Source: Wocania_A sp965224845
GTDB lineage: Bacteria; Bacteroidota; Bacteroidia; Flavobacteriales; Flavobacteriaceae
Direction: 5' to 3'
Assembly (NCBI GenBank): GCA_965224845.1
Contig: CBDDAJ010000033.1
Span: 1 to 64,000 of the forward strand
Length of the DNA stretch: 64,000 bases
The notes beneath the pieces were generated by a model. That model made no database searches, was not told where the DNA came from, and saw only the letters and a program-made list of their open reading frames with translations. The position numbers and the translations under genes were made by a program. Of this stretch, positions 8,606-17,391 are shown piece by piece (positions within the stretch are counted from its first letter, which is position 1; the number at the start of each line of letters is the position of its first letter).

Positions 8606-9913
8606 ATGGAATACTTGCCTAATATACTTTTTGCAGTCATACTTATAATTGGTATAGGATATTTTGTAAAAAATGTAAAAAGATTAATTCGTAACATAAA
8701 GCTTGGTCAAGATGTCGATGTAAGCGATAACAAACCGCAGCGTTGGCGAAATATGGCTATGATAGCGCTTGGGCAAAGTAAAATGGTTCGCCGTCCTATT
8801 GCAGGGGTTCTACATGTTATAGTGTATATAGGTTTTATAATCATTAATATTGAAGTTTTAGAAATCGTTATCGATGGTTTATTTGGCACACACAGGATTG
8901 GCTTAAAAGTGATGCCAGTATCTGTTTATGGTTTTTTAATTGGCGCTTTCGAAATATTAGCGGTATTGGTATTTATATCGGTTACAATATTTTGGCTTCG
9001 TAGAAATATAATAAAACTAGCACGTTTTTGGAAAAGCGAAATGACAAGCTGGCCAAAGAATGATGGTAATTTTATTTTGTATTTTGAAATGGTATTAATG
9101 ACCCTGTTTTTAATTATGAACGCTACCGATGTTCATTTTCAAGCGTTAAATTCAGGAAACCTTGTAAGCCAATTTATTTCACCATGGTTTTCAGAATTAC
9201 AAGAAACCACATTACATAGTATAGAAAGAGGCGCTTGGTGGGTACATATTATTGGAATTTTAATCTTTTTAAATTACTTATATTTTTCAAAGCACCTGCA
9301 TATTTTACTGGCGTTCCCAAATACGTATTATGGTAAATTAACACCAAAAGGGCAGTTTAATAACCTTGAAGCAGTAACCAATGAGGTGAAAATGATGATG
9401 GATCCAGATGCCGATCCTTATGCCGTAACAGAAGACAATGGAGAAGCGCCAGCAAAATTTGGAGCCAGCGATGTACAGGATTTAAGCTGGGTACAGTTAT
9501 TAAATGCTTATACCTGTACAGAATGCGGAAGATGCACAAGCGAATGTCCCGCAAACCTAACGGGTAAAAAACTATCGCCTCGAAAAATAATGATGGATAC
9601 CAGGGATCGTTTGGAAGAAGTTGGAAAGCATATTGATGCAAATAAGGGCGAATTTAAAGGCGATGAAAAACAGCTATTAGATAATTATATTACACGCGAA
9701 GAGCTTTGGGCATGTACCTCATGTAATGCTTGTACAGAGGCTTGTCCGGTAAGTATCGACCCCTTATCAATTATCTTGGATATGCGTCGCTATTTGGTTA
9801 TGGAACAATCGGCAGCACCAGCAGAGCTTAACAATATGATGACCAATATTGAAAACAATGGAGCACCTTGGCCATACAATCAAATGGATAGATTGAATTG
9901 GCAAAATGAATAA
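8606..9913 (+). CDS. membrane-bound 4Fe-4S protein, HdrC-like electron carrier
   Basis: The 435-residue protein has about five membrane helices in its first 230 residues, then a cytosolic domain with two 4Fe-4S sites: CTECGRCTSECP starting at Cys304 and CTSCNACTEACPVS starting at Cys370. This combines a NarI/HdrE-like membrane part with a GlpC/HdrC-type ferredoxin part. Together with the CCG-domain protein downstream it resembles a heterodisulfide-reductase-like module feeding electrons to or from quinone. The electron donor is unknown. The normally close partner gene is here 194 bases away because a hairpin repeat element lies between them. Confidence 0.82.
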   Translation: MEYLPNILFAVILIIGIGYFVKNVKRLIRNIKLGQDVDVSDNKPQRWRNMAMIALGQSKMVRRPIAGVLHVIVYIGFIIINIEVLEIVIDGLFGTHRIGLKVMPVSVYGFLIGAFEILAVLVFISVTIFWLRRNIIKLARFWKSEMTSWPKNDGNFILYFEMVLMTLFLIMNATDVHFQALNSGNLVSQFISPWFSELQETTLHSIERGAWWVHIIGILIFLNYLYFSKHLHILLAFPNTYYGKLTPKGQFNNLEAVTNEVKMMMDPDADPYAVTEDNGEAPAKFGASDVQDLSWVQLLNAYTCTECGRCTSECPANLTGKKLSPRKIMMDTRDRLEEVGKHIDANKGEFKGDEKQLLDNYITREELWACTSCNACTEACPVSIDPLSIILDMRRYLVMEQSAAPAELNNMMTNIENNGAPWPYNQMDRLNWQNE

Positions 9914-9922
9914 TTAAATAAT

Positions 9923-10046
9923 TTGGGCGTTACCCTTAATGGGGTAGGCTTTTGGCAGTCGCTTTTTTTTATAAAAAATAAAAAAGCTTCAACAAAGTTG
10001 TGCTGAGCACAGTTGAAGTCGTTTCAACCCGTAACGCAGCACCCAA
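9923..10046. repeat. intergenic hairpin repeat with imperfect terminal inverted repeats
   Basis: The element begins TTGGGCGTTACCC (9924-9936 region) and ends GTAACGCAGCACCCAA (about 10031-10046), which is an imperfect inverted copy of the beginning (TTGGG...GCGTTAC). Inside are a small hairpin TACCC/GGGGTA followed by a T tract (about 9931-9970) and a nested hairpin CTTCAAC (9987-9993) / GTTGAAG (10012-10018) with an inner TGTGC/GCACA stem. Sequences of this kind are dispersed in flavobacterial genomes as far as I recall. It separates two Fe-S genes that look like operon partners, and could act as a partial terminator. Confidence 0.6.
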
Positions 10047-10059
10047 CACATAACAATAC

Positions 10060-10086
10060 TCCTGCGAGATTAAAAAATCTGGTAGG
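10060..10086. repeat. short imperfect palindrome (CCTGCGAGATT...AATCTGGTAGG)
   Basis: CCTGCGAGATT and AATCTGGTAGG form an imperfect stem around an A-rich loop, just after the larger repeat and before the CCG-domain gene. It resembles the CCTGC-GAGGTT/AACCTC-GCAGG hairpins scattered through flavobacterial intergenic DNA and has a relative near 16,100 in this window. Confidence 0.4.
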
Positions 10087-10107
10087 GACTAAACTTAAAA
10101 CAAAACA

Positions 10108-10899
10108 ATGAGCGAATTACTAAAAGTACCAACCATGGCAGAATTTATGGCTCAAGGTAAGCAGCCAGAAGTCTTATTTTGGGTAGGTTGTGCAGGTAGT
10201 TTTGATGATAGAGCAAAAAAAATAACTAAAGCTTTTGTAAAACTTTTAAACAAAGCCAATGTAGAATTTGCTGTATTAGGAACCGAAGAAAGCTGTACTG
10301 GCGATCCAGCAAAGCGTGCAGGGAATGAGTTTTTATTTCAAATGCAAGCCGTAACCAATATTGAAGTACTAAATGCTTACGAAATAAAAAAAATAGTAAC
10401 AGCTTGTCCGCATTGTTTTAATACCATTAAAAATGAATACCCGGAACTGGGAGGTAATTATGAGGTAATGCATCATACGCAGTTTTTAAAAACCTTGTTG
10501 GAAGAAGGCCGCTTAACCATTGAGGGAGGAAAATTTAAAGGGAAACGCATCACTTTTCATGACCCTTGTTATTTAGGTCGCGCAAATACTATTTATGAGG
10601 CCCCCAGAGAATTAATTCAAAAACTGGAAGCAGAATTAATTGAAATGAAAAATTGCCGTAAAAATGGCCTGTGCTGTGGCGCAGGAGGCGCACAGATGTT
10701 TAAAGAGCCAGAACAAGGAAATAAGGATGTTAATGTTGAGCGTACCGAACAGGCTTTAAATGTAAAACCAGAAATTATAGCAGCAGGCTGTCCATTTTGC
10801 AATACTATGATGACAGATGGTGTAAAAGCAAAAGAAAAAGAAGATCAGGTGGAGGTTTTAGATATTGCAGAACTCATAGCTAATGCTCAAGACTTATAA
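10108..10899 (+). CDS. CCG-domain (HdrB/GlpC/LutA-like) Fe-S oxidoreductase subunit
   Basis: The 263-residue protein carries two cysteine-rich CCG domains: VGCAGSFDDRA and ESCTGDPAKRAG with TACPHCFNT, then HDPCYLGR, GLCCGAGGAQM and AAGCPFCNTMM. In HdrB-type proteins these motifs bind non-cubane 4Fe-4S clusters used in two-electron chemistry. It is soluble and probably docks to the membrane Fe-S protein encoded at 8606-9913. The set resembles the HdrCB-like modules of Bacteroidota; substrate and physiological direction are not known. A small membrane protein gene follows after 3 bases. Confidence 0.85.
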   Translation: MSELLKVPTMAEFMAQGKQPEVLFWVGCAGSFDDRAKKITKAFVKLLNKANVEFAVLGTEESCTGDPAKRAGNEFLFQMQAVTNIEVLNAYEIKKIVTACPHCFNTIKNEYPELGGNYEVMHHTQFLKTLLEEGRLTIEGGKFKGKRITFHDPCYLGRANTIYEAPRELIQKLEAELIEMKNCRKNGLCCGAGGAQMFKEPEQGNKDVNVERTEQALNVKPEIIAAGCPFCNTMMTDGVKAKEKEDQVEVLDIAELIANAQDL

Positions 10900-10902
10900 T
10901 GC

Positions 10903-11094
10903 ATGGCACCCAAAGATTTAAAATCTCAAATAATTTATGGACTTATAAGTGGCTTTATTTATGCTACTTTTATTGCGACTGTCGATTATTTTAAGGATAA
11001 AGAATTTAGTCTTCAAAAGTTTATTATTGGCATGATTGCCTTTGGGATTGCTATGTTTATAGCAACCAAAATAAAAAGTAGAAAAGAAAATTAA
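10903..11094 (+). CDS. small two-helix membrane protein, unknown function
   Basis: The 63-residue product has two hydrophobic helices (about residues 9-26 and 39-56) and a basic C-terminus (TKIKSRKEN). It lies 3 bases after the CCG-domain gene and its stop codon directly precedes the ATG of the next gene, so it is probably cotranscribed and translated. I do not recognise a named family. Confidence 0.65.
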   Translation: MAPKDLKSQIIYGLISGFIYATFIATVDYFKDKEFSLQKFIIGMIAFGIAMFIATKIKSRKEN

Positions 11095-11580
11095 ATGTTA
11101 GTCGATTTTAATACATTACCAGAACAATCCCGGGTTTGGATCTACCAGGCCAACCGTTCGTTTACAGAAACTGAACTTGAAGAGATTCAAGCTAAACTCA
11201 ATACTTTTATTGAAAACTGGACCGCACATGGTGGTGACTTACAATCAGGCTATACCATAAAATACAAACGCTTTATAATAATTGGTTTAAACCAGGACTT
11301 AAATAAAGCAACAGGCTGTTCCATTGATGCTTCTGTGCATTTTATCCAGCAATTGGAAAAGGATTATAATGTCGATTTAATGGATAAAATGAATGTGTCT
11401 TATAAACAAGGAGAGTATGTCGCTTATAAGTCACTTACAGATTTTAGAAAAATGGCAAAGGATAAAGCGGTTTCTAAAAATACCATTGTTTTTAATAATC
11501 TAGTAAGTAATATTGCCGAGTTTAAAGAGAACTGGGAAGTTCCGGCAAGCGATAGTTGGCATAGTCGCTTTCTCAAGTAG
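11095..11580 (+). CDS. conserved Bacteroidota protein, commonly mislabelled as an ABC transporter ATPase
   Basis: The 161-residue protein starts VDFNTLPEQSRVWIYQANR. Close flavobacterial homologues are often annotated as an ABC transporter ATPase, but I see no Walker A (GxxGxGK), no LSGGQ signature and no Walker B here, so that label is not supported. A conserved patch includes FIIIGL, ATGCSIDASVHFI, FNNLV and a Trp-rich C-terminus (WEVPASDSWHSRF). Function is unknown. It directly abuts the small membrane protein gene and ends the Fe-S operon. Confidence 0.75.
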   Translation: MLVDFNTLPEQSRVWIYQANRSFTETELEEIQAKLNTFIENWTAHGGDLQSGYTIKYKRFIIIGLNQDLNKATGCSIDASVHFIQQLEKDYNVDLMDKMNVSYKQGEYVAYKSLTDFRKMAKDKAVSKNTIVFNNLVSNIAEFKENWEVPASDSWHSRFLK

Positions 11581-11756
11581 TACCTGTCAACTTTATTATG
11601 ACACATAATACTATTGGCGTTTTCTCAATATTTTATAGGTATTAAAACAAAATCTTTAAAATTTTCAGAGTGCCTTGTAAAATGCCTATAAAAATTTTCA
11701 TATTTAAAATAGAATAATGATTTTTACAACTTTTCAAAGTGTAAATAGTTTGCTTT

Positions 11757-12980
11757 ATGTCTAAAGAGATTTTCTTATTAAATATTTCAGGGCAGGATAA
11801 ACCTGGATTAACCGCTGCTTTAACTGGTGTTTTAGCTCAATATGATGCTAAAGTATTAGATATTGGTCAGGCGAATATTCATGAATCATTATCTTTAGGA
11901 ATGATGTTTGAAATAGAATCGGGAGCAGATTCAGCACCTGTATTAAAAGATTTACTCTTTAAATCTTATGAACTTGGTATTACAGCAAAATTTACCCCGA
12001 TTTCACTTAATGAGTACGAACATTGGGTTAATCTGCAGGGTAAAGATAGGTATATAGTTACTATTCTAGGAGAAAAGTTAACAGCCAGACAAATATCTGA
12101 AGTTACTAAAGTGATTTTGGAAAAGAATTTAAATATAGATTCTATAAAAAGACTTACCGGACGTTTATCACTTGTTAAAAAGGAAGCGTATCCAAGAGCA
12201 TCCATTCAGTTATCAATTAGAGGAAAATTAGGAAGTAAAGTAGAATTCACTAAGAAATTCATGGAAATTTCAAGGGAGTTAGATGTAGATATAGCATTTC
12301 AAGAAGATAATATATATAGACGCAACAGGCGCTTGGTATGTTTTGATATGGACTCCACTTTAATACAGACAGAAGTTATTGATGAATTAGCTGAATTAGC
12401 CGGGGTTGGTGACGAAGTAAAAGCCATTACAGAATCGGCAATGCAAGGTGAAATAGATTTTAAAGAAAGTTTTATCAGCCGTATGAAACTCCTAAAAGGG
12501 TTAAAAGAAGAAGTATTGCGAGATGTTGCCGTTAATTTGCCTATTACCAAAGGCGCAAGAAGGTTAATTGATACTTTAAGAAGTTATGGATTTAAAACGG
12601 CCATTCTATCTGGTGGATTCTCATACTTTGGACACTATTTAAAAGAAGAGCTGGGGATGGATTATGTATATGCGAATCATTTGGAAATTGAAAATGGTGT
12701 TTTAACAGGAAGCTATCTTGGGGATATTGTTGACGGTCATAAAAAAGCAGAATATCTTAAAGAAATAGCAAAGAATGAAGGCATAGATATTAGCCAAACT
12801 ATTGCTGTTGGTGATGGAGCAAACGATTTACCAATGCTTAATCTAGCAGGATTGGGAATTGCTTTTCATGCTAAACCAACCGTAAAAAATAATGCTCAAA
12901 GTGCTATATCTAGTATAGGCTTAGATGGTGTGCTGTATTTATTAGGCTATCACGATAGGCATATTGATTTAATTGAATAG
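11757..12980 (+). CDS. serB: phosphoserine phosphatase SerB with N-terminal ACT domains
   Basis: The 407-residue protein begins with an ACT domain (about residues 5-80) and a second ACT-like region (about 95-170), followed by a HAD-superfamily phosphatase domain. Catalytic Asp197 and Asp199 lie in CFDMDSTLIQTE; SGGFSYF and GDGANDLPML are the later HAD motifs. The enzyme makes L-serine from phosphoserine. The ACT part suggests allosteric control by serine, an inference from the family. The length is typical of the long SerB form. No serA or serC is near, so it is a stand-alone gene. Confidence 0.95.
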   Translation: MSKEIFLLNISGQDKPGLTAALTGVLAQYDAKVLDIGQANIHESLSLGMMFEIESGADSAPVLKDLLFKSYELGITAKFTPISLNEYEHWVNLQGKDRYIVTILGEKLTARQISEVTKVILEKNLNIDSIKRLTGRLSLVKKEAYPRASIQLSIRGKLGSKVEFTKKFMEISRELDVDIAFQEDNIYRRNRRLVCFDMDSTLIQTEVIDELAELAGVGDEVKAITESAMQGEIDFKESFISRMKLLKGLKEEVLRDVAVNLPITKGARRLIDTLRSYGFKTAILSGGFSYFGHYLKEELGMDYVYANHLEIENGVLTGSYLGDIVDGHKKAEYLKEIAKNEGIDISQTIAVGDGANDLPMLNLAGLGIAFHAKPTVKNNAQSAISSIGLDGVLYLLGYHDRHIDLIE

Positions 12981-13128
12981 TTTGTGCTTAAATAACTTTT
13001 AACTGTTTATAATCTTATTATAATTCTATCTTAAAGTCTTTTTATCTTCTTTTTAAAAGTATTATTTTGGCATAGTTATTTCTACTATTAATATATTTTG
13101 CTATTAATAATTTAATCAAAGACTTTTT

Positions 13129-16086
13129 ATGCGCCATATCGTACTCTCAATATTTTCTTTTTTTGCAATGTTTTTGGCTTTTGGTCAAGCTACTACAAAC
13201 CCATTGTTGCATACCGATGTTGAAGCACAGCAGAAATGGGTAGATAGTGTATATAACTCCTTAACACTTAAAGAAAAAGTTGGGCAGTTATATATGATTA
13301 TGGTTTTTACAAATCAGGAGCAAAAACAAATAGATGCCAGTGTAAAGCTAATTCAAGACAATAAACTGGGAGGTGTTATTTATTCTTTAGGAGGACCTGT
13401 AAGACAGGCTAAATTAAATAATGAGTTGCAAGCCACTTCTAAAGTACCGCTTTTGGTTGGTATGGATGCCGAATGGGGTTTAGGTATGCGCTTAGACTCT
13501 ACCTATTCTTTTCCATGGAATATGACACTTGGAGCGATAAAGGATAACGACCTTATCAAACAAACAGGAAAGCATATAGGTGAGCATTGCAAGCGTTTAG
13601 GTGTGCATTTTAATTTTGCACCAGTTACAGATATTAACACGAATCCTAAAAACCCAATAATTGGAAATAGGTCATTTGGTGAAGACCGAGATAATGTTAC
13701 AGCAAAATCGCTAGCATTAATGGAAGGCTTGCAAAGTGTAGGTGTTTTAGCCAATGCTAAACATTTTCCAGGGCATGGCGATACTGATCAAGATTCTCAT
13801 AAAACTTTGCCATCTGTTAGTTTTAGTGAAAAGCGAATAGATTCTATTGAACTATATCCTTATAAAAAATTAATTAAAGAGGGGCTTTCAAGTGTCATGG
13901 TAGCACATTTAAATATTCCTAGTTTAGAATCACGTTCAGGATACCCTTCTTCTTTATCAAAACATATTGTCACCGATATTTTAAAAAAACGTTTAGGCTT
14001 TAAAGGATTGATATTTACTGATGCTTTAAATATGAAAGGTGTTGCTGATTATGTTGAGCCTACAGTAGATGGTAATACATCCAGAAAATTTACAACTTCG
14101 GGAGCTATAGACTTAGCAGCATTTAAGGCTGGTAATGATGTGTTGCTTATTTCTGAAGATGTCCCAGCCGGTATTTCAAAAATTGTTGAAGCTTATGAAA
14201 AAGGAGATATCACTGAAGAGCGTTTATCACATTCAGTAAAAAAGGTTCTTCAGGCTAAATATAAAGTTGGGTTACATAATTACAAACCTATCGGACTGTA
14301 TAATCTGTCAAAAGATTTAAATAGAATTGAAGATGATGTTTTGTATGAAGAACTTATTGAAAACGCCATAACAATTGTAAAAAATAAAAACGATTTGTTG
14401 CCTATTCGTCAGCTAGAAACTAAAACCATAGCCTATATTAAATTGGGAGACGATAGTGGCTCTACATTTTTTAATGAACTTAAAAAGTACACTAGAGTTC
14501 ATGCGGTCGAAGCTGAGAAATTAGATGAACTAATTAACAAATTACATCCATATAATACTGTTGTGGTTGGTTTACACCGTTCTAACGAAAATCCTTGGAA
14601 ACCTTATAAGTTTACTGATAGAGAATTGGTTTGGCTATACGAAATTGCCAGAACACATACCGTTATATTAGATATGTTTGTAAAGCCTTATGCGCTTTCT
14701 GATATAAAGACTATTGAAAATATTGAAAGTATTGTTGTTAGTTATCAAAATAGTGATATCGCACAGCAAAAATCGGCACAACTCATATTTGGAGCTTTTG
14801 CGGCAAAAGGAATATTACCAGTATCTACAGGAGAATTTTTTAAAGAAGGAGACGGTATTGCCAACTTTTCTATTAAACGATTGGGATATGCAGCGCCAGA
14901 GCGTGTAGGTGTAAACTCAAAAAAACTCAGCAAAATTGATTCCATAGCTCAAAAGGCAGTAGATTCAATGATGACTCCAGGGATACAACTTTTGGTAGCA
15001 AGGCGCGGCAAAGTTATTTACAATAAAAACTTTGGTAAGCATACCTATAAAGGTAAAGAAAAAGTAGCTTTCGATGATATTTATGATGTGGCATCTTTAA
15101 CAAAAATATTAGCCACACTGCCTTTATTAATGGAATTAGAAGAACAAGGTATTGTATCTTTAAATACCAAATTATCAGATATTTTACCCGAATATAAAAA
15201 ATCAAATAAAAAGGATATAACCATTAAGCAAATGTTATCGCATTATGCGCGTTTACGTCCATGGGAACCTTTTTACTATAAAACACTGGATTCGGTTACA
15301 AAACGTCCTAGCTCAAAGTATTATAGAAAAACTCGAAGTGATAAATTTAATATTGAAGTCACTAAAAACTTGTTTTTACGTTCAGATTATAAGGACTCTA
15401 TACAAGGTATTATAAAAGATTCAGAACTATTAAGTCGGTTAAGGTATCGATATAGCGATTTTCCTTATTATATTTTAAAGAAATTTATTGAAAAGCATTA
15501 CGACAAAAGGTTGGATGAAATAGTTCAAAACCATTTTTATCAATCCTTAGGGGCAAATTATACATTGTATAACCCTTATCATAAAATTAGTAATAAAAAG
15601 ATAATTCCAACAGAGATAGATGATTATTATCGTTATCAAAAAGTACATGGATATGTTCATGATATGGGGGCTGCAATGCAAAATGGAGTAGGAGGACATG
15701 CAGGTGTTTTTAGTAATGCTAATGATGTTGCTAAAATTATGCAAATGTATTTACAAAAGGGATTTTATGGTGGTAAACGTTATTTAAAACCAGAGACCAT
15801 TAATAAATTTAATACCTGTTATTTTTGTGAAAATAATAATAGAAGAGGTGTAGGTTTTGATAAGCCACAGTTAGGAGAAGAAGGTCCAACTTGCGGTTGT
15901 ATATCAATGACCAGTTTTGGGCATTCTGGCTTTACAGGAACCTATGCATGGGCAGATCCGGAAGAAGAGCTCGTATATGTTTTTTTAGCTAACAGAACAT
16001 ATCCTAGAGCTGGTAAAAATATATTACTAAAAAAGAATATTAGAACAGATATTCAACGCTTAATTTATGAAGCGATTGAAGAATAA
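13129..16086 (+). CDS. GH3 beta-N-acetylhexosaminidase fused to a serine beta-lactamase-type hydrolase
   Basis: The 985-residue protein has a signal peptide, a GH3 domain and a C-terminal penicillin-binding/beta-lactamase-type domain. The GH3 part has the NagZ signature AKHFPGHGDTDQDSH (about 210-224) and nucleophile Asp298 in IFTDALNMKG. A GH3 C-terminal alpha/beta sandwich follows (about 385-570). The last 380 residues contain the class C-like SLTK (Ser656-Lys659), an RYSD tyrosine motif near 774 and a GHSG motif near the end. It probably trims peptidoglycan fragments in the periplasm, with one half acting on sugar and the other on peptide or ester; the second activity is inferred. The fusion recurs in flavobacteria to my knowledge. 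Confidence 0.88.
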   Translation: MRHIVLSIFSFFAMFLAFGQATTNPLLHTDVEAQQKWVDSVYNSLTLKEKVGQLYMIMVFTNQEQKQIDASVKLIQDNKLGGVIYSLGGPVRQAKLNNELQATSKVPLLVGMDAEWGLGMRLDSTYSFPWNMTLGAIKDNDLIKQTGKHIGEHCKRLGVHFNFAPVTDINTNPKNPIIGNRSFGEDRDNVTAKSLALMEGLQSVGVLANAKHFPGHGDTDQDSHKTLPSVSFSEKRIDSIELYPYKKLIKEGLSSVMVAHLNIPSLESRSGYPSSLSKHIVTDILKKRLGFKGLIFTDALNMKGVADYVEPTVDGNTSRKFTTSGAIDLAAFKAGNDVLLISEDVPAGISKIVEAYEKGDITEERLSHSVKKVLQAKYKVGLHNYKPIGLYNLSKDLNRIEDDVLYEELIENAITIVKNKNDLLPIRQLETKTIAYIKLGDDSGSTFFNELKKYTRVHAVEAEKLDELINKLHPYNTVVVGLHRSNENPWKPYKFTDRELVWLYEIARTHTVILDMFVKPYALSDIKTIENIESIVVSYQNSDIAQQKSAQLIFGAFAAKGILPVSTGEFFKEGDGIANFSIKRLGYAAPERVGVNSKKLSKIDSIAQKAVDSMMTPGIQLLVARRGKVIYNKNFGKHTYKGKEKVAFDDIYDVASLTKILATLPLLMELEEQGIVSLNTKLSDILPEYKKSNKKDITIKQMLSHYARLRPWEPFYYKTLDSVTKRPSSKYYRKTRSDKFNIEVTKNLFLRSDYKDSIQGIIKDSELLSRLRYRYSDFPYYILKKFIEKHYDKRLDEIVQNHFYQSLGANYTLYNPYHKISNKKIIPTEIDDYYRYQKVHGYVHDMGAAMQNGVGGHAGVFSNANDVAKIMQMYLQKGFYGGKRYLKPETINKFNTCYFCENNNRRGVGFDKPQLGEEGPTCGCISMTSFGHSGFTGTYAWADPEEELVYVFLANRTYPRAGKNILLKKNIRTDIQRLIYEAIEE

Positions 16087-16099
16087 AAAGATAGTACTC

Positions 16100-16165
16100 T
16101 GCCAGGTTTTAACAACCCTGGAGATTAACATAAAGCACAAGATTTCCATGAAAATGGAAATAAAA
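16100..16165. repeat. two short intergenic hairpins upstream of bshA
   Basis: CCAGGTTTTAACAACCCTGG (about 16104-16123) is a near-perfect palindrome, and GATTTCCATgaaaATGGAAAT (16141-16160), followed by an A tract, is a second one. Both resemble short hairpin families dispersed between flavobacterial genes. They could terminate transcription from the GH3 gene or shape the bshA leader. Confidence 0.45.
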
Positions 16166-16179
16166 AAAAAGAATTTTCA

Positions 16180-17316
16180 ATGAAAATAGGAATAGTTTGT
16201 TATCCAACATTCGGAGGTAGTGGTGTAGTTGCTACCGAACTTGGTTTAGAATTGTCTAAACGTGGGCACGAAATACACTTTATAACCTATAACCAACCAG
16301 TTAGGCTGGAGTTGTTAGGTAATAATGTGCATTATCACGAAGTAAATGTGCCAGAATACCCTTTGTTTCATTATCAACCCTACGAGTTAGCACTATCAAG
16401 TAAGTTAGTAGACATGGTAAAACTTCATAACATAGAAATTTTACATGTGCATTATGCCATCCCTCATGCCTATGCAGCTTATATGGCTAAAAAAATATTG
16501 ATTGAAGAAAATATTTATGTGCCTATTGTAACCACACTTCATGGTACCGATATAACCCTTGTAGGGAGCCACCCATTTTATAAACCGGCGGTTACGTTTA
16601 GTATTAATAAGTCCGATGCTGTAACTGCAGTATCGCAGAGCTTGAAGGAAGATACATTGCGTTTGTTTGATATTAAAAATGAAATTGACGTTGTTCCAAA
16701 TTTTATCGATCTGAGTAAATATAATCACACGTTTACAGATTGCCAACGTGCTATGATGGCAAATGATGATGAAAAAATTATCACACATATTAGTAATTTA
16801 AGAGAAGTAAAGCGTGTACAAGATGTTATTAGTGTTTTTTATAATATTCAAAACGAGATGCCGGCAAAGCTAATGTTGGTAGGCGAAGGACCAGAACGTG
16901 AAAAGATAGAATGGCGTTGCCAAGAATTAGGCATTACTGAGAAAGTGATTTTCTTTGGAAAAAGTAATGAAATTGATAAAATACTGTGCTTTAGTGATTT
17001 GTTTTTACTACCATCACAAACCGAAAGTTTTGGTTTAGCTGCACTTGAAGCTATGGCTTCGGGAGTACCTGTTATTTCAAGTAATACAGGAGGAATCCCG
17101 GAAGTGAATATACATGGCGTTTCAGGTTTTTTAAGTAATGTAGGTGATGTTGATGATATGACGAAAAATGCACTACATATTTTAAAAGACAAAAACAGAT
17201 TGCAAACTTTTAAAAACAGTGCTAGAAAAGCATCCCTAAAATACGACTTACACAATATTGTACCACAGTACGAAGCGATTTATGAAGATACTTTGGCAAA
17301 GTGTTTAGTATTGTAA
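16180..17316 (+). CDS. bshA: N-acetyl-alpha-D-glucosaminyl L-malate synthase BshA
   Basis: The 378-residue GT4-family glycosyltransferase starts MKIGIVCYPTFGGSGVVATELG, the BshA fingerprint, and continues with HVHYAIPHAYAAYMAKKIL and THLHGTD-type substrate segments. The C-terminal UDP-binding motif is ESFGLAALEAMASGVPVISS. BshA joins GlcNAc from UDP-GlcNAc to L-malate, the first step of bacillithiol, the main low-molecular-weight thiol in many Bacteroidota. bshB and bshC are not in this window. The initiation ATG lies just after a hairpin repeat, so the leader is probably short or structured. Confidence 0.95.
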   Translation: MKIGIVCYPTFGGSGVVATELGLELSKRGHEIHFITYNQPVRLELLGNNVHYHEVNVPEYPLFHYQPYELALSSKLVDMVKLHNIEILHVHYAIPHAYAAYMAKKILIEENIYVPIVTTLHGTDITLVGSHPFYKPAVTFSINKSDAVTAVSQSLKEDTLRLFDIKNEIDVVPNFIDLSKYNHTFTDCQRAMMANDDEKIITHISNLREVKRVQDVISVFYNIQNEMPAKLMLVGEGPEREKIEWRCQELGITEKVIFFGKSNEIDKILCFSDLFLLPSQTESFGLAALEAMASGVPVISSNTGGIPEVNIHGVSGFLSNVGDVDDMTKNALHILKDKNRLQTFKNSARKASLKYDLHNIVPQYEAIYEDTLAKCLVL

Positions 17317-17391
17317 TTCTATAAACGTGTAAAATTCATACAGCTATAAGAATCTTGCCTTCTTTCTAGAATATAATAAAACTACTTTTGT

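Noticed and set aside
10617..10802. 61-codon ORF antisense to the CCG-domain gene
   Set aside because: Shadow of a clear Cys-rich coding region with no own signal.
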